Below, piece by piece: positions 35,274 to 44,156 of a stretch of DNA of 64,000 nucleotides (the stretch's first letter is position 1; each line of letters opens with the position of its first letter). The translations under genes and the position numbers were made by a program. The stretch spans positions 1,593,001 through 1,657,000 of the forward strand of contig NZ_CP113941.1 of NCBI RefSeq assembly GCF_029392675.1, written 5' to 3'. Origin of the DNA: Lactobacillus sp. ESL0684. Its GTDB lineage: Bacteria > Bacillota > Bacilli > Lactobacillales > Lactobacillaceae. Below the pieces are notes generated by a model. That model was not told the origin of the DNA and ran no database searches. It worked only from the letters and a program-made list of their open reading frames with translations.

Positions 35274-36002
35274 CTATCCCATTCCAAGTTGCTTACTTAG
35301 ATCGGCACGATAAGAACGACCCACCTGAACTTTTTCACCATTATCCATAACTAGCAACAACGTATGATTAAACCAAGGCTGTACTTCTTTTACTTCCTCA
35401 AGATTTACCAACGTATTTCGGTGAACTTGCATAAATTTAGGCTTAGGCAACCGCTGTTTTAGCCAAGACAAAGTTTTACGAGTTTGGTACTGCTTTTTGG
35501 CAGTCGAAACTGTCAAAACACCATCACTGATAGTTGCTGACACGATATCAGACAACTTGATCACGACATTACGATCATCTAGTTCAATCGTTAATAAATC
35601 ATTAATTGAACTTGCAGCAGGTACTTCTTGCGATAAAACTTTCTTTACCTTAGTCAGAGCTTGGTCAATTCGCTCTTGTTCAAACGGTTTTAAAACATAG
35701 TCCAATGCGCCTACATCAAAGGCTTTGACCGCATATTCGTCATAAGCAGTAGAAAAGATAATAATTGGTGAATAATTTAATTGCTTAAGTTCGTTCGTTA
35801 ATTCAAAGCCGTTTTCTTCATTAAGAGAAATATCTAAGAAGATTAAATCAATTTTATTTTTCAAAAGCTGACTCTGAGCTTCTTTTAAATCCTCTGCTTG
35901 ATATATAGCCAATGATTCAGTTGCTAAAACAGCACTTTTTTCAATTAAATATTTTAGCTCAGTTCTGGCTAATGGCTCATCATCGACCAATAAAATATTC
36001 AT
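35274..36002 (-). CDS. lytR: LytTR-type response regulator
   Basis: A 242-residue regulator. The receiver domain (about 1-120) has N-I-L-L-V-D-D-E-P-L-A-R-T-E and the phosphorylated Asp in L-I-F-L-D-I-S-L-N. The C-terminal LytTR DNA-binding domain (about 140-240) has F-M-Q-V-H-R-N-T-L-V-N-L and W-F-N-H-T-L. It pairs with the LytS kinase next door and, by analogy with LytSR/LrgAB in other firmicutes, should activate lrgAB. Confidence 0.93.
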   Translation of the reverse strand: MNILLVDDEPLARTELKYLIEKSAVLATESLAIYQAEDLKEAQSQLLKNKIDLIFLDISLNEENGFELTNELKQLNYSPIIIFSTAYDEYAVKAFDVGALDYVLKPFEQERIDQALTKVKKVLSQEVPAASSINDLLTIELDDRNVVIKLSDIVSATISDGVLTVSTAKKQYQTRKTLSWLKQRLPKPKFMQVHRNTLVNLEEVKEVQPWFNHTLLLVMDNGEKVQVGRSYRADLSKQLGMG

Positions 36003-36047
36003 TGTAAAAACCCCTTTCGTAAATTTCTCAGTTAGCTTTGTCTAACA

Positions 36048-37790
36048 CTAAGACTGCTTATGGACTTCATATTTAATAGGGATAACCGTTTTGAAAGTTG
36101 TTCCTGCTGGACTAGTGCTAATTTGTAATTGACTGCTAGTCCCATAGAGGCCCTGCAATCGCTTATTCAAATTATACAACGCTGTACCGCTGCCTTTAGA
36201 CTCAGTGACTGGTTTTTTACCAAGCTTTTTTAAAATTGCTGGATCAATTCCGTTACCATTATCACTAACCCTAATGGATAATTGGTTATCATTAAGCCGC
36301 TTAAGTTCAACTGTAATCCAATTATCTGTTTTACGTCCCTTGAAGGCATGACGGACTGCATTTTCAACAAAAATTTGTAAACAAAATGATGGTAACAAAG
36401 TATTTTCGGGAACGCTAACTCGATAATCAAGAGTAAATTTATCAGGAAAACGGATTTTTTCAATACTCATATAAGCATTAACATGACGCTTTTCTTGAGC
36501 CAAAGTTACCTCTTTTTCTTGGCCGCTTTGTAAGCTTGACCTGAAGAAAACACTCAATTGCATTAGAGCTTGATGTGCCTTTTCAACATCAACTCGCATC
36601 AGTGCCCCAATGGTATTAATTGCATTAAAGAAAAAATGCGGATTAATTTGCACTTGCAAAGCCTTAATTTCTGCTTCATTAAGTAAACTAGTCTGTTCTT
36701 GAGCAATTCCAATTGCCATTTGACCTGAAAAAATCATCGCCAGACCACGTACTAAGTTTTCTTCAACCACCGTCATGTGCCTACCAGCACAAAAATAAAG
36801 TTTCAAAGCACCAATCGTTTCATTATTAACTCGCAAAGGAAAAACAACTGCGGATTCTAACGGACAATCAACTTTAGGACAACCAATTTCTGCCTTAGAA
36901 TAAGCCAGTTTTTCCTTACCTGTAGCAATCACCGTTTTAGACAAATCAGTTAATACTGGTTCGCCACTAATATGGTGATCCTCGCCAGCACCAACATGTG
37001 CTAACACATTTACGCGATCAGTTAATCCCACTGCATCAAAATTGGTATACTTCTTAATAATCTGACAAACATGGGTAGCAGAGTTCACATCTAGACCATT
37101 ACGAAAATATGGCAGTGTCTTATTAGTTAATTCAAGCACATCTTTGGTCTGAACTGCCTTTAACTGTCGTTCATTAGACAGGTATGTCTTTAAAATCTCT
37201 ATAAATAATGTCGAGCCAATCGTATTTAGCAAAACCATAGGCATAAAGATCAGCTTAATTAGTCCTAAGCCATGAAAGGCAAAAATGAAAGCCATCTGAA
37301 TTAGTTCAGCCACAAATGCTAAAATAGCTACCCAAATAGTTGATGGATACAATTTACTGCCCTTAACTTTATCACCGCAGGCGCCAACAAAATAGCCAAT
37401 TAAGACTGAGCTAATAATATAAAAGTAATCTGAAAAACCGCCAAAAACCACCCGGTGCAGTCCACCAACTAAACCAACAAGCATCCCAACATATGGTCCA
37501 CCAGTTATCCCAGCTGTAGTAATCACTAAAATTCTAGTATTGGCTATCGAATCAGATTGTGGCAACCCTGTAATAATTAATGGCGTAACTACTTCTTTTG
37601 AACTAGAAATTTCTACTCCAGTCAGGTTAGCCATAATAACAAACAAACTGAAAATAATAGTTAACCAAACTTGTGATTTTAACGTCCTTTTTTCAAGTAA
37701 ATTACGAAAAAAATGCATATTGACCAGGATAAAGGCCAACAACATTATAATACCCAAGCGTTCTGTCAATAACACAAATAAATTAAACAT
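36048..37790 (-). CDS. lytS: LytS-type sensor histidine kinase
   Basis: A 580-residue kinase. Residues about 1-200 form the 5TM-5TMR_LYT membrane sensor (N-x-R segment near residue 83; G-P-Y-V-G-M-L-V-G-L-V-G-G). A GAF-like domain (about 215-360) holds several Cys. The His_kinase domain has the phosphorylated His in I-N-P-H-F-F-F-N-A-I-N-T, and the ATPase part has F-V-E-N-A-V-R-H-A and D-N-G-N-G. Bacillus LytS responds to external pyruvate. It sits 45 bases upstream of lytR. Confidence 0.93.
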   Translation of the reverse strand: MFNLFVLLTERLGIIMLLAFILVNMHFFRNLLEKRTLKSQVWLTIIFSLFVIMANLTGVEISSSKEVVTPLIITGLPQSDSIANTRILVITTAGITGGPYVGMLVGLVGGLHRVVFGGFSDYFYIISSVLIGYFVGACGDKVKGSKLYPSTIWVAILAFVAELIQMAFIFAFHGLGLIKLIFMPMVLLNTIGSTLFIEILKTYLSNERQLKAVQTKDVLELTNKTLPYFRNGLDVNSATHVCQIIKKYTNFDAVGLTDRVNVLAHVGAGEDHHISGEPVLTDLSKTVIATGKEKLAYSKAEIGCPKVDCPLESAVVFPLRVNNETIGALKLYFCAGRHMTVVEENLVRGLAMIFSGQMAIGIAQEQTSLLNEAEIKALQVQINPHFFFNAINTIGALMRVDVEKAHQALMQLSVFFRSSLQSGQEKEVTLAQEKRHVNAYMSIEKIRFPDKFTLDYRVSVPENTLLPSFCLQIFVENAVRHAFKGRKTDNWITVELKRLNDNQLSIRVSDNGNGIDPAILKKLGKKPVTESKGSGTALYNLNKRLQGLYGTSSQLQISTSPAGTTFKTVIPIKYEVHKQS

Positions 37791-37898
37791 AAACTCATAC
37801 CCACATTAAATAATCGCTCTTAATCAATTATGGCACAAAAGTGGTTCAATAGCCTTTATTTATAAGATACTATTTACCAGTTTTAAAAAAGATAAATA

Positions 37899-37922
37899 AA
37901 AAAAGCAGTCAACTAAGACTAC
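37899..37922 (-). terminator. Terminator after the aspartate racemase gene
   Basis: Minus strand AGTAGTC-TTAGTT-GACTGCT followed by seven T, touching the racemase stop codon. Confidence 0.7.
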
Positions 37923-38669
37923 TTAATACAAATATTTTTGAATTACAGTTTTCGGATCAAGCCCCTTGCGAATTTTCAATGATAACTCAATCGCCACATC
38001 AGCCATAATTGCCTGAGGATCGATTACCTCATAAGGATGATCTGGAGCCTTAGCTTGTGCTAACGACAGCTCAGTACAGCCGAGTAAGATGACATTACAA
38101 CCATATTTATCATGCATTAACTGCAAAATATGATGGAACAGTTCAGCATCAACTTGTCCTTGTTCTTTAATATTAGTATAAATCAACTCAGTCACTAAAG
38201 GTTGGATTTCAGAACCGCCTAACTCTGCTTTGCGACCAACTTTCTGTAATTCATCAGCATACAAATGATCATAAATTGAACCTTCTGTAGCAATCAGACC
38301 AATTTTAGTTTCTTGAGGATACTTTTCCACAAATTTATGCACAGCAATCCGCATCATATGTAAAAAAGGGATCTCAGTTAAGCTCGCCAAATTATCATAA
38401 AAGTAATGCGCTGTATTACATGGCATCACAAAAAAATCAGGCTTTAATTTTGCTTGTGCTAAGACATCACTGCGCAAATCAACCAGCGGATTGGGCTGCG
38501 TATGATCCTTAATATAAGCGGTTCGATCAGGAATTTGAGCATCATTAACTAAGCTATAATTTAAATAATCCTGATCCTTACTAATTCGGACACGCCTATT
38601 AAGTTCGTGAACAAAACTTTCCGTTGCAATCGAGCCCATTCCACCAATAATACTAAAGAAATGCTTCAT
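37923..38669 (-). CDS. Aspartate racemase (Asp/Glu racemase family)
   Basis: A 248-residue cofactor-independent racemase. The two catalytic cysteines lie in M-P-C-N-T-A-H (about residue 82) and L-L-G-C-T-E-L (about residue 197). It converts L- to D-aspartate. Lactobacilli use D-aspartate (as D-Asn) in the cross-bridge attached to the lysine that MurE adds. MurE is encoded 15 bases upstream in the same transcript, so the pairing is functionally sensible. Glutamate racemase is less likely because its motifs differ. Confidence 0.88.
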   Translation of the reverse strand: MKHFFSIIGGMGSIATESFVHELNRRVRISKDQDYLNYSLVNDAQIPDRTAYIKDHTQPNPLVDLRSDVLAQAKLKPDFFVMPCNTAHYFYDNLASLTEIPFLHMMRIAVHKFVEKYPQETKIGLIATEGSIYDHLYADELQKVGRKAELGGSEIQPLVTELIYTNIKEQGQVDAELFHHILQLMHDKYGCNVILLGCTELSLAQAKAPDHPYEVIDPQAIMADVAIELSLKIRKGLDPKTVIQKYLY

Positions 38670-38683
38670 TTTACTTACTTTTA

Positions 38684-40234
38684 TTAACCTTCTAGTTTTG
38701 TAATTGCTTCTTGTGCCACTGTAATATCTGATGGATAAGGTGTATCAACACCGCGAATTTTCTGAAAACCATCAGCACCTTTACCGCAGATTAAAACCAC
38801 ATCAGTTGGCTCGGCACTCTTAATAGCCTCATTAATTGCTTTAGTGCGGTCAAGCTCAATCGTTACTGCCACTTTTTCATGGTCAATTCCAGCATCAATC
38901 TCTTGAGCAATCGCTAACGGATCCTCAAATCCTGGATCGTCAGCAGTTAAAAATGCTTGGCTAGCATAAGCGTTAATACTTTCACTAAAGCCTGGTCTTC
39001 TAGAAACTCCTTTGTTGCCAGGTGCTCCAACTACCACGATAATTTTAGGATTATTAAACTCACGCTGCATGAAACCCATTAGGGCCATCATCGAAGCCTT
39101 GTTATGTGCATAGTCAACTACAATCGTGCCATGATGCTTAGTGGTTTGCGTTTGCATTCTGCCGGGAACCGTTACATTACGAATTCCTTTAGCCGCTGAT
39201 TCATAATCAACACCTGCTAACCCTGCAGCCATAATTGCTGCAGTACCATTTGACTCGTTAAAGTCGCCTAACATCTGCAACTGATAGTTACCAGTAGTAG
39301 AAATATTCTTCGCCTTTTCACTACCAGCAGTTACTACAAACCGCGTCTGTGCCAGATCACTTTCTTGAGAGGCATACCTAAAATCAATCGGTTGCTTTAA
39401 AGACGAACTAGTAAACTTTTCATTAGCAAATAGGTAAATACTATCAGGATCCGTTGTCGTTGTTGCTGCCGCATAGATTTCAGCAAAATGGTCACTTTGC
39501 GCGTTAATAATACACTTACGTGCATTAACTAACAATTGCAATTTACAATGCAAATAATCTGCAAAGTCTGGATGCTCATTTGGACCAATGTGATCAGGTG
39601 TAATATTTAAAAATAACCCAAGATCATAGGTCAAACCAAAGACTCGATTTTTCTTATAAGCTTGGCTAGACACTTCCATCACTAAATGTGTCATGCCATT
39701 ATCAACAGCATTACGCATATCACGGAATAAATCAAGTGACTCTGGTGTCGTTAAGCTAGACTTAAAAGTATCCTCTGGACGCTGTCCTACTACATCATTG
39801 ACTGAAGAAATTAGTGCAGTTTTACCGCCATTAACCTGATCTAGCATTCCTTTTAAAAAGTAAGCTGTCGTGGTTTTACCTTTAGTGCCTGTAATTCCCA
39901 CCACAAACAAATCATCTTGTGGAAATTGAAAAAATGCTGCTGACAAAAGTGCCATTGCTTTAGAAACGTCACGCACAATCAATGCATGCATTCCTTTACC
40001 TTCAGGATAAGGCTGCTGTGCTACATAACAATTAGCACCATTATCTTTAGCCATTGATAAATAAGTCGGACGAAAACCTGCCCCCTTGCAGAAAAACAAG
40101 GTATTCGTCTTAATGTCACGTGAATCGTATGAAACATATTCCATCTTCGTGGCAACCGTGTCTTGAACAGCACTTGATTTTAACAAATGATGTTCTTTTA
40201 AAATTAAAATACAGGTATTTAGGGAAATACTCAT
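38684..40234 (-). CDS. murE: UDP-N-acetylmuramoyl-tripeptide synthetase (MurE, probably L-lysine-adding)
   Basis: About 516 residues. A Mur ligase adding the third stem amino acid to UDP-MurNAc-L-Ala-D-Glu. The ATP loop is G-I-T-G-T-K-G-K-T-T-T-A; the central domain has N-I-T-P-D-H; the C-terminal domain has V-D-Y-A-H-N and the substrate-selecting loop D-D-P-G-F-E. The last lacks the D-N-P-R of diaminopimelate-adding enzymes, which favours lysine. The ATG at 40234 has AGAGAGG upstream; the frame opens further to 40264 but without a ribosome site. Confidence 0.94.
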   Translation of the reverse strand: MSISLNTCILILKEHHLLKSSAVQDTVATKMEYVSYDSRDIKTNTLFFCKGAGFRPTYLSMAKDNGANCYVAQQPYPEGKGMHALIVRDVSKAMALLSAAFFQFPQDDLFVVGITGTKGKTTTAYFLKGMLDQVNGGKTALISSVNDVVGQRPEDTFKSSLTTPESLDLFRDMRNAVDNGMTHLVMEVSSQAYKKNRVFGLTYDLGLFLNITPDHIGPNEHPDFADYLHCKLQLLVNARKCIINAQSDHFAEIYAAATTTTDPDSIYLFANEKFTSSSLKQPIDFRYASQESDLAQTRFVVTAGSEKAKNISTTGNYQLQMLGDFNESNGTAAIMAAGLAGVDYESAAKGIRNVTVPGRMQTQTTKHHGTIVVDYAHNKASMMALMGFMQREFNNPKIIVVVGAPGNKGVSRRPGFSESINAYASQAFLTADDPGFEDPLAIAQEIDAGIDHEKVAVTIELDRTKAINEAIKSAEPTDVVLICGKGADGFQKIRGVDTPYPSDITVAQEAITKLEG

Positions 40235-40276
40235 TCTATGCCTCTCTGTTTTTTGTCTTATCAAATTATACCACAG

Positions 40277-41428
40277 CTAGCTAGCAATGCGGGCTTTCTT
40301 CGGATCCAAGGGTAAGCGAATAATAAATCTAGTCCATTGCTTATCTGACTCACATCTGATTGTACCTCCGTGTAAATCCACTACACTTTTTGTAATTGAT
40401 AAACCTAGTCCTGTACCACCAGTTGCCATATTGCGCGATGACTCTACCCGATAAAAACGTTCAAAGATTTTTTTCAATGAGTCCTTAGGTATCTGGGCAC
40501 CGTTATTTTCTACTCGCAATTCAACTTCATCACTATTAACTAAATTAGCAATTAAATTAATCTGTGTCGCACCCGTTCCGTATTTTAGTGCATTGGTAAT
40601 TAAATTATTATAAATGCGTACCAGCTTTTCCGGATCAGCCTTGATAGTTAAATCCAGCGGCCGTGCTTCAATATTAAACTTAATCCCTTTTTCCTGTGCC
40701 TCCAATTCAAAACCAGCCTCAACTTGTTCTAGCATCGAAAAAATATGCAGTGATGATAAATTAAGCTTAATATTGTCAGATTTCAGAGTTGTGTATTCTA
40801 ATAGATCATGCGCCAAAGACTTCATTTGCTCAGCCTTCATATACGCAATATTTAAATACTTTTGCTGATCGGCAGGATCAGCAACTCCATTTTTTAATAG
40901 ACCAAGATAGCCAATAATTGACGTCAACGGCGTCCGCAGGTCATGTGACACATTGCTAATTAGCTCATCTTTAGATTTTTCAATAGCTTTTTCTTCATTA
41001 ATGGCATTAACTGTACTTTTAACCAACGAATTAATCGAATCAATCACTTTTTGTAAATCGGTTTTAACTTTAAAAGAAATATAATGGTCAAAATGCCCTT
41101 TAGCAATATAGTGTAATTCAGAAATCACATGGCGCAACTGCATTTGGTGATATCGCCGAATTAGGCGCCAATACAAAACGATAAAATCGCCTATGCCCAT
41201 AATTACTATTGAAATATTTTGCCAAGACCATAAATGATGTCCGCCAAAAGTAATGGTCTTTTTCAAGAAATAGATCCCATTAATTAAATTTTTATTTTGT
41301 AAAATAGTCAAATTAATTAAAATGATTACTGATAAATTAAGTAGCAACAACAAGACAATCGTAATCACCGCTTCAGCAAGCAATTCACTTTTTTCTGCCG
41401 CAGTTAATTTGACTCGCTCTTTTTTCAT
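40277..41428 (-). CDS. Two-component sensor histidine kinase (VanS/PhoR-like)
   Basis: A 383-residue membrane kinase with two spans (about 17-40 and 60-82) and only a short extracellular loop, then a linker and HisKA domain. The phosphorylated His is in N-V-S-H-D-L-R-T-P-L-T-S, and the ATPase domain has N-L-I-T-N-A-L-K-Y and G-T-G-L-G-L-S-I. The tiny external loop suggests sensing in or at the membrane. It is four bases after its response regulator gene. The signal is unknown; nearby murE and an ABC exporter hint at envelope stress. Confidence 0.92.
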   Translation of the reverse strand: MKKERVKLTAAEKSELLAEAVITIVLLLLLNLSVIILINLTILQNKNLINGIYFLKKTITFGGHHLWSWQNISIVIMGIGDFIVLYWRLIRRYHQMQLRHVISELHYIAKGHFDHYISFKVKTDLQKVIDSINSLVKSTVNAINEEKAIEKSKDELISNVSHDLRTPLTSIIGYLGLLKNGVADPADQQKYLNIAYMKAEQMKSLAHDLLEYTTLKSDNIKLNLSSLHIFSMLEQVEAGFELEAQEKGIKFNIEARPLDLTIKADPEKLVRIYNNLITNALKYGTGATQINLIANLVNSDEVELRVENNGAQIPKDSLKKIFERFYRVESSRNMATGGTGLGLSITKSVVDLHGGTIRCESDKQWTRFIIRLPLDPKKARIAS

Positions 41429-41432
41429 TTAG

Positions 41433-42119
41433 TTAGGCCTCAATTTTATAGCCAACACCCCAAACGGTCTGGATGACGTCTTCACCGCCAGTTGCCTTTT
41501 GAATCTTATCACGCAAATGCGAAACATGGACCATAACCGTTTTTGCAGAAACAATTGATTCTTGCTGCCAAACTCGTTCAAAAATTTCATCTGCAGAAAA
41601 CACACGATTAGGGTGACTAGCAAGCAAATACAAGATTCCAAATTCTAAAGCAGTTAATTGAATATCATTGCCTTCAATGGTCTTAACTTCGTGTGAATCA
41701 CGATTAATTGCTAAAGGCCCAATTTCCAAAACATCAGGTGCTTCATCCTTGACCTGCTTTTGACTACGACGCAATAAAGACCGCACTCTTGCCATAACTT
41801 CTAAAGGATTAAATGGCTTAGAAACATAATCATCTGCGCCAGTAATCAAACCTTGAATTTTATCCATATCGTCAGTCTTGGCAGAAACAATAATAATCGG
41901 AATATCAGAATCACGTCGAACTTCTTTAATTACGTCAATGCCGCTCATATTAGGCATCATCACATCCAAGATCATCAGTGCAATATCGGAAGTAGTAGTC
42001 AATTTAGTAATTGCTTCTTTACCGCTGTACGCCACAACCGGTGTGTAACCTTCATTTTTTAAATAGATACTTAATAGTTCAACAATTTCTTTATCATCAT
42101 CAACAACTAAGATTTTCAT
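41433..42119 (-). CDS. OmpR/PhoB-family response regulator
   Basis: About 228 residues. The receiver has M-K-I-L-V-V-D-D-D-K-E and the phosphorylated Asp in M-I-L-D-V-M-M-P-N; the C-terminal winged helix has L-T-A-L-E-F-G-I-L and V-M-V-H-V-S-H-L-R. The ATG at 42119 has GGGGAGG nine bases upstream, so the in-frame ATG at 42140 is probably not used. It is operonic with the kinase that follows. Confidence 0.93.
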   Translation of the reverse strand: MKILVVDDDKEIVELLSIYLKNEGYTPVVAYSGKEAITKLTTTSDIALMILDVMMPNMSGIDVIKEVRRDSDIPIIIVSAKTDDMDKIQGLITGADDYVSKPFNPLEVMARVRSLLRRSQKQVKDEAPDVLEIGPLAINRDSHEVKTIEGNDIQLTALEFGILYLLASHPNRVFSADEIFERVWQQESIVSAKTVMVHVSHLRDKIQKATGGEDVIQTVWGVGYKIEA

Positions 42120-42248
42120 CGGGTTAATCCTCCCCTTCATTTGCGAATCAACTTCCCTGCTAAAAATATTCTAGCAGAACTTCTGGATATTATTCTAATC
42201 ATTTTTATTACAAACAGCTAACAATAAGGTGTAATTTTAGCTTTTATT

Positions 42249-42278
42249 AAAAAAGAGCTGAGAACTACCTCAACTCTT
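42249..42278 (-). terminator. Terminator of the ABC exporter operon
   Basis: Minus strand AAGAGTTGAG / CTCAGCTCTT, six-base loop, then six T. It lies just past the stop of the second exporter half. Confidence 0.83.
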
Positions 42279-42284
42279 ACTTAA

Positions 42285-44156
42285 TTATTCAATTTCTTTT
42301 TTGCCAGTATATAACTCATAATAATAACCCTTTTGCTTTAAGAGTTCATCATGATTACCAGCTTCAATAATGTGACCATGGTCAAGAACCAAGATTAAAT
42401 CGGAATTGACAATGGTTGATAGCCGGTGAGCAATTACAAAACTCGTCCGACCGGCAAGTAGATTGTCCATCCCAGCTTGAACCAACTTTTCAGTTTGGGT
42501 ATCAATACTCGAAGTTGCTTCGTCCAAAATCATCACTGGTTCATCAGCAATCATTGCCCGAGCAATACTCAAAAGTTGCATTTGCCCTTGAGACAAATCG
42601 CCACCACTACCATCAATTACCGTTTGATAACCCTCATCTAAATGATGAATGAATTCATCAGCATGTGATAACCGTGCTGCTTGGTAAACATCATCATCGC
42701 TAGCTTCAGGATTGCCAAAACGAATATTTTCCATAATCGTACCAGTAAACATGTGAGTATCCTGTAAGACAATTGATAATGATTGTCGCAAATCGTCCTT
42801 TTTAATGCGATTAATTGGAATACCATCATAGGTAATCGTTCCTGAATCAATTTCATAAAATCGATTTAACATATTGGAAATAGTGGTTTTACCAGCACCA
42901 GTTTCACCAACTAAAGCAACTTTCATCCCCGGTTTAGCATTAAGCGAAATATTATATAAAATCTGCTTGTCTGGTGAATAACTAAAGTTTACATCATCAA
43001 AGACAATATGTCCTTTAACCGTAACTTGCTTAACACTACCATCTGCTTGTGGCACGTTCCAGTGCCAGCTTCCCTTAACATTGGCATCCTTAGTAATAGT
43101 GACATCACCATTATTAACTTCAATTGGTTGATCTTCTAAGTCAAAAATCCGTTCTGCACCAGCTAAGGCCATCACAATTGAGTTCAATTGTTGTGAAATT
43201 TGAGCAATCGGCATTGCAAACTGCTTGGATAATTGCAAAAAGGCACCAATAACACCAAGTGATAACGGTGCAATCTTATTGATTGCCACTGCTCCACCCA
43301 AGATGGCAATTAAGACATAAAGTAAGTTACCCATGTTACCCATAATTGGGAACAAAATTGTCGAGTATGTATTCGCTTGACCAGAAGCCTGCTTTAATGC
43401 CTGATTATATTGATCAAATTCAGCTTCTGCCTCTTTTTCATGGCTAAAAACTTTAATTACTTTCAGTCCATTTAGCATTTCTTCATTATAACCGTTAAGT
43501 TGTCCCAATTCTTTTTGCTGTAATTGAAAGAAGTGTGATGAACGCTTCGTTAGAAAACGAACAATGCCAATTGAAAGAATGAAAATAATTAAAGTGAAAA
43601 TCGTCAACTGCCAACTTAAGCTGATCATCGCAGCCAAAACAAAGACAATATTTAACCCTGAATTAACAAATTGGGGAATTGACTGCGAAATCATCTGCAT
43701 CAATGTATCAATATCATTCGTATACCGACTCATGATATCGCCGTAATCATTCTCATCGAAATAAGAAATTGGCAGTTCTTCCATATGCGTAAACATTTCA
43801 TTACGCACCCGGTATTGAACCTTTTGTGCCAGTACTGACATTAACATTGAAAATAAATAATTAGAAATGAAGCCAATAGCATAAATGCCAAACATTACTA
43901 TAATTGCATGTAGTAATGGCCCAAAATCAGGTCGTGCTTGTTTGGTCAAAGGCGTAATGTAATTATTGATTAATTGCTCAATAAATAGCGACCCTTTAAC
44001 ATTGGCACCTGCAGCTAAAACAATCGCAATGACCGAAATAATTAGCATCCATGGACTAGTGCTGGCTGTTAGCTTAAGTAAACGCAATAAAGTAGCACTT
44101 TTTTTACCCTTGCCTTGTACCTTTTTATTTTCTATTGCTTTGTCCAAATCACTCAC
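42285..44156 (-). CDS. Heterodimeric ABC exporter subunit (LmrD/YfiC type)
   Basis: A 623-residue half-transporter: six spans (about 25-330), then an ATPase domain. Walker A is G-E-T-G-A-G-K-T-T, Walker B M-I-L-D-E-A-T-S-S, and the switch His F-V-I-A-H-R-L-S, all canonical. The signature is altered (L-S-Q-G-Q), as expected where it faces the partner's weak site. An insert of about 40 residues (N-G-D-V-T-I-T-K-D to W-H-W-N-V-P-Q-A) precedes the ATPase. It probably exports drugs or lipids with the 44157-45881 protein, whose stop abuts its GTG start. A TTG at 44147 is an alternative start. Confidence 0.92.
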   Translation of the reverse strand: MSDLDKAIENKKVQGKGKKSATLLRLLKLTASTSPWMLIISVIAIVLAAGANVKGSLFIEQLINNYITPLTKQARPDFGPLLHAIIVMFGIYAIGFISNYLFSMLMSVLAQKVQYRVRNEMFTHMEELPISYFDENDYGDIMSRYTNDIDTLMQMISQSIPQFVNSGLNIVFVLAAMISLSWQLTIFTLIIFILSIGIVRFLTKRSSHFFQLQQKELGQLNGYNEEMLNGLKVIKVFSHEKEAEAEFDQYNQALKQASGQANTYSTILFPIMGNMGNLLYVLIAILGGAVAINKIAPLSLGVIGAFLQLSKQFAMPIAQISQQLNSIVMALAGAERIFDLEDQPIEVNNGDVTITKDANVKGSWHWNVPQADGSVKQVTVKGHIVFDDVNFSYSPDKQILYNISLNAKPGMKVALVGETGAGKTTISNMLNRFYEIDSGTITYDGIPINRIKKDDLRQSLSIVLQDTHMFTGTIMENIRFGNPEASDDDVYQAARLSHADEFIHHLDEGYQTVIDGSGGDLSQGQMQLLSIARAMIADEPVMILDEATSSIDTQTEKLVQAGMDNLLAGRTSFVIAHRLSTIVNSDLILVLDHGHIIEAGNHDELLKQKGYYYELYTGKKEIE

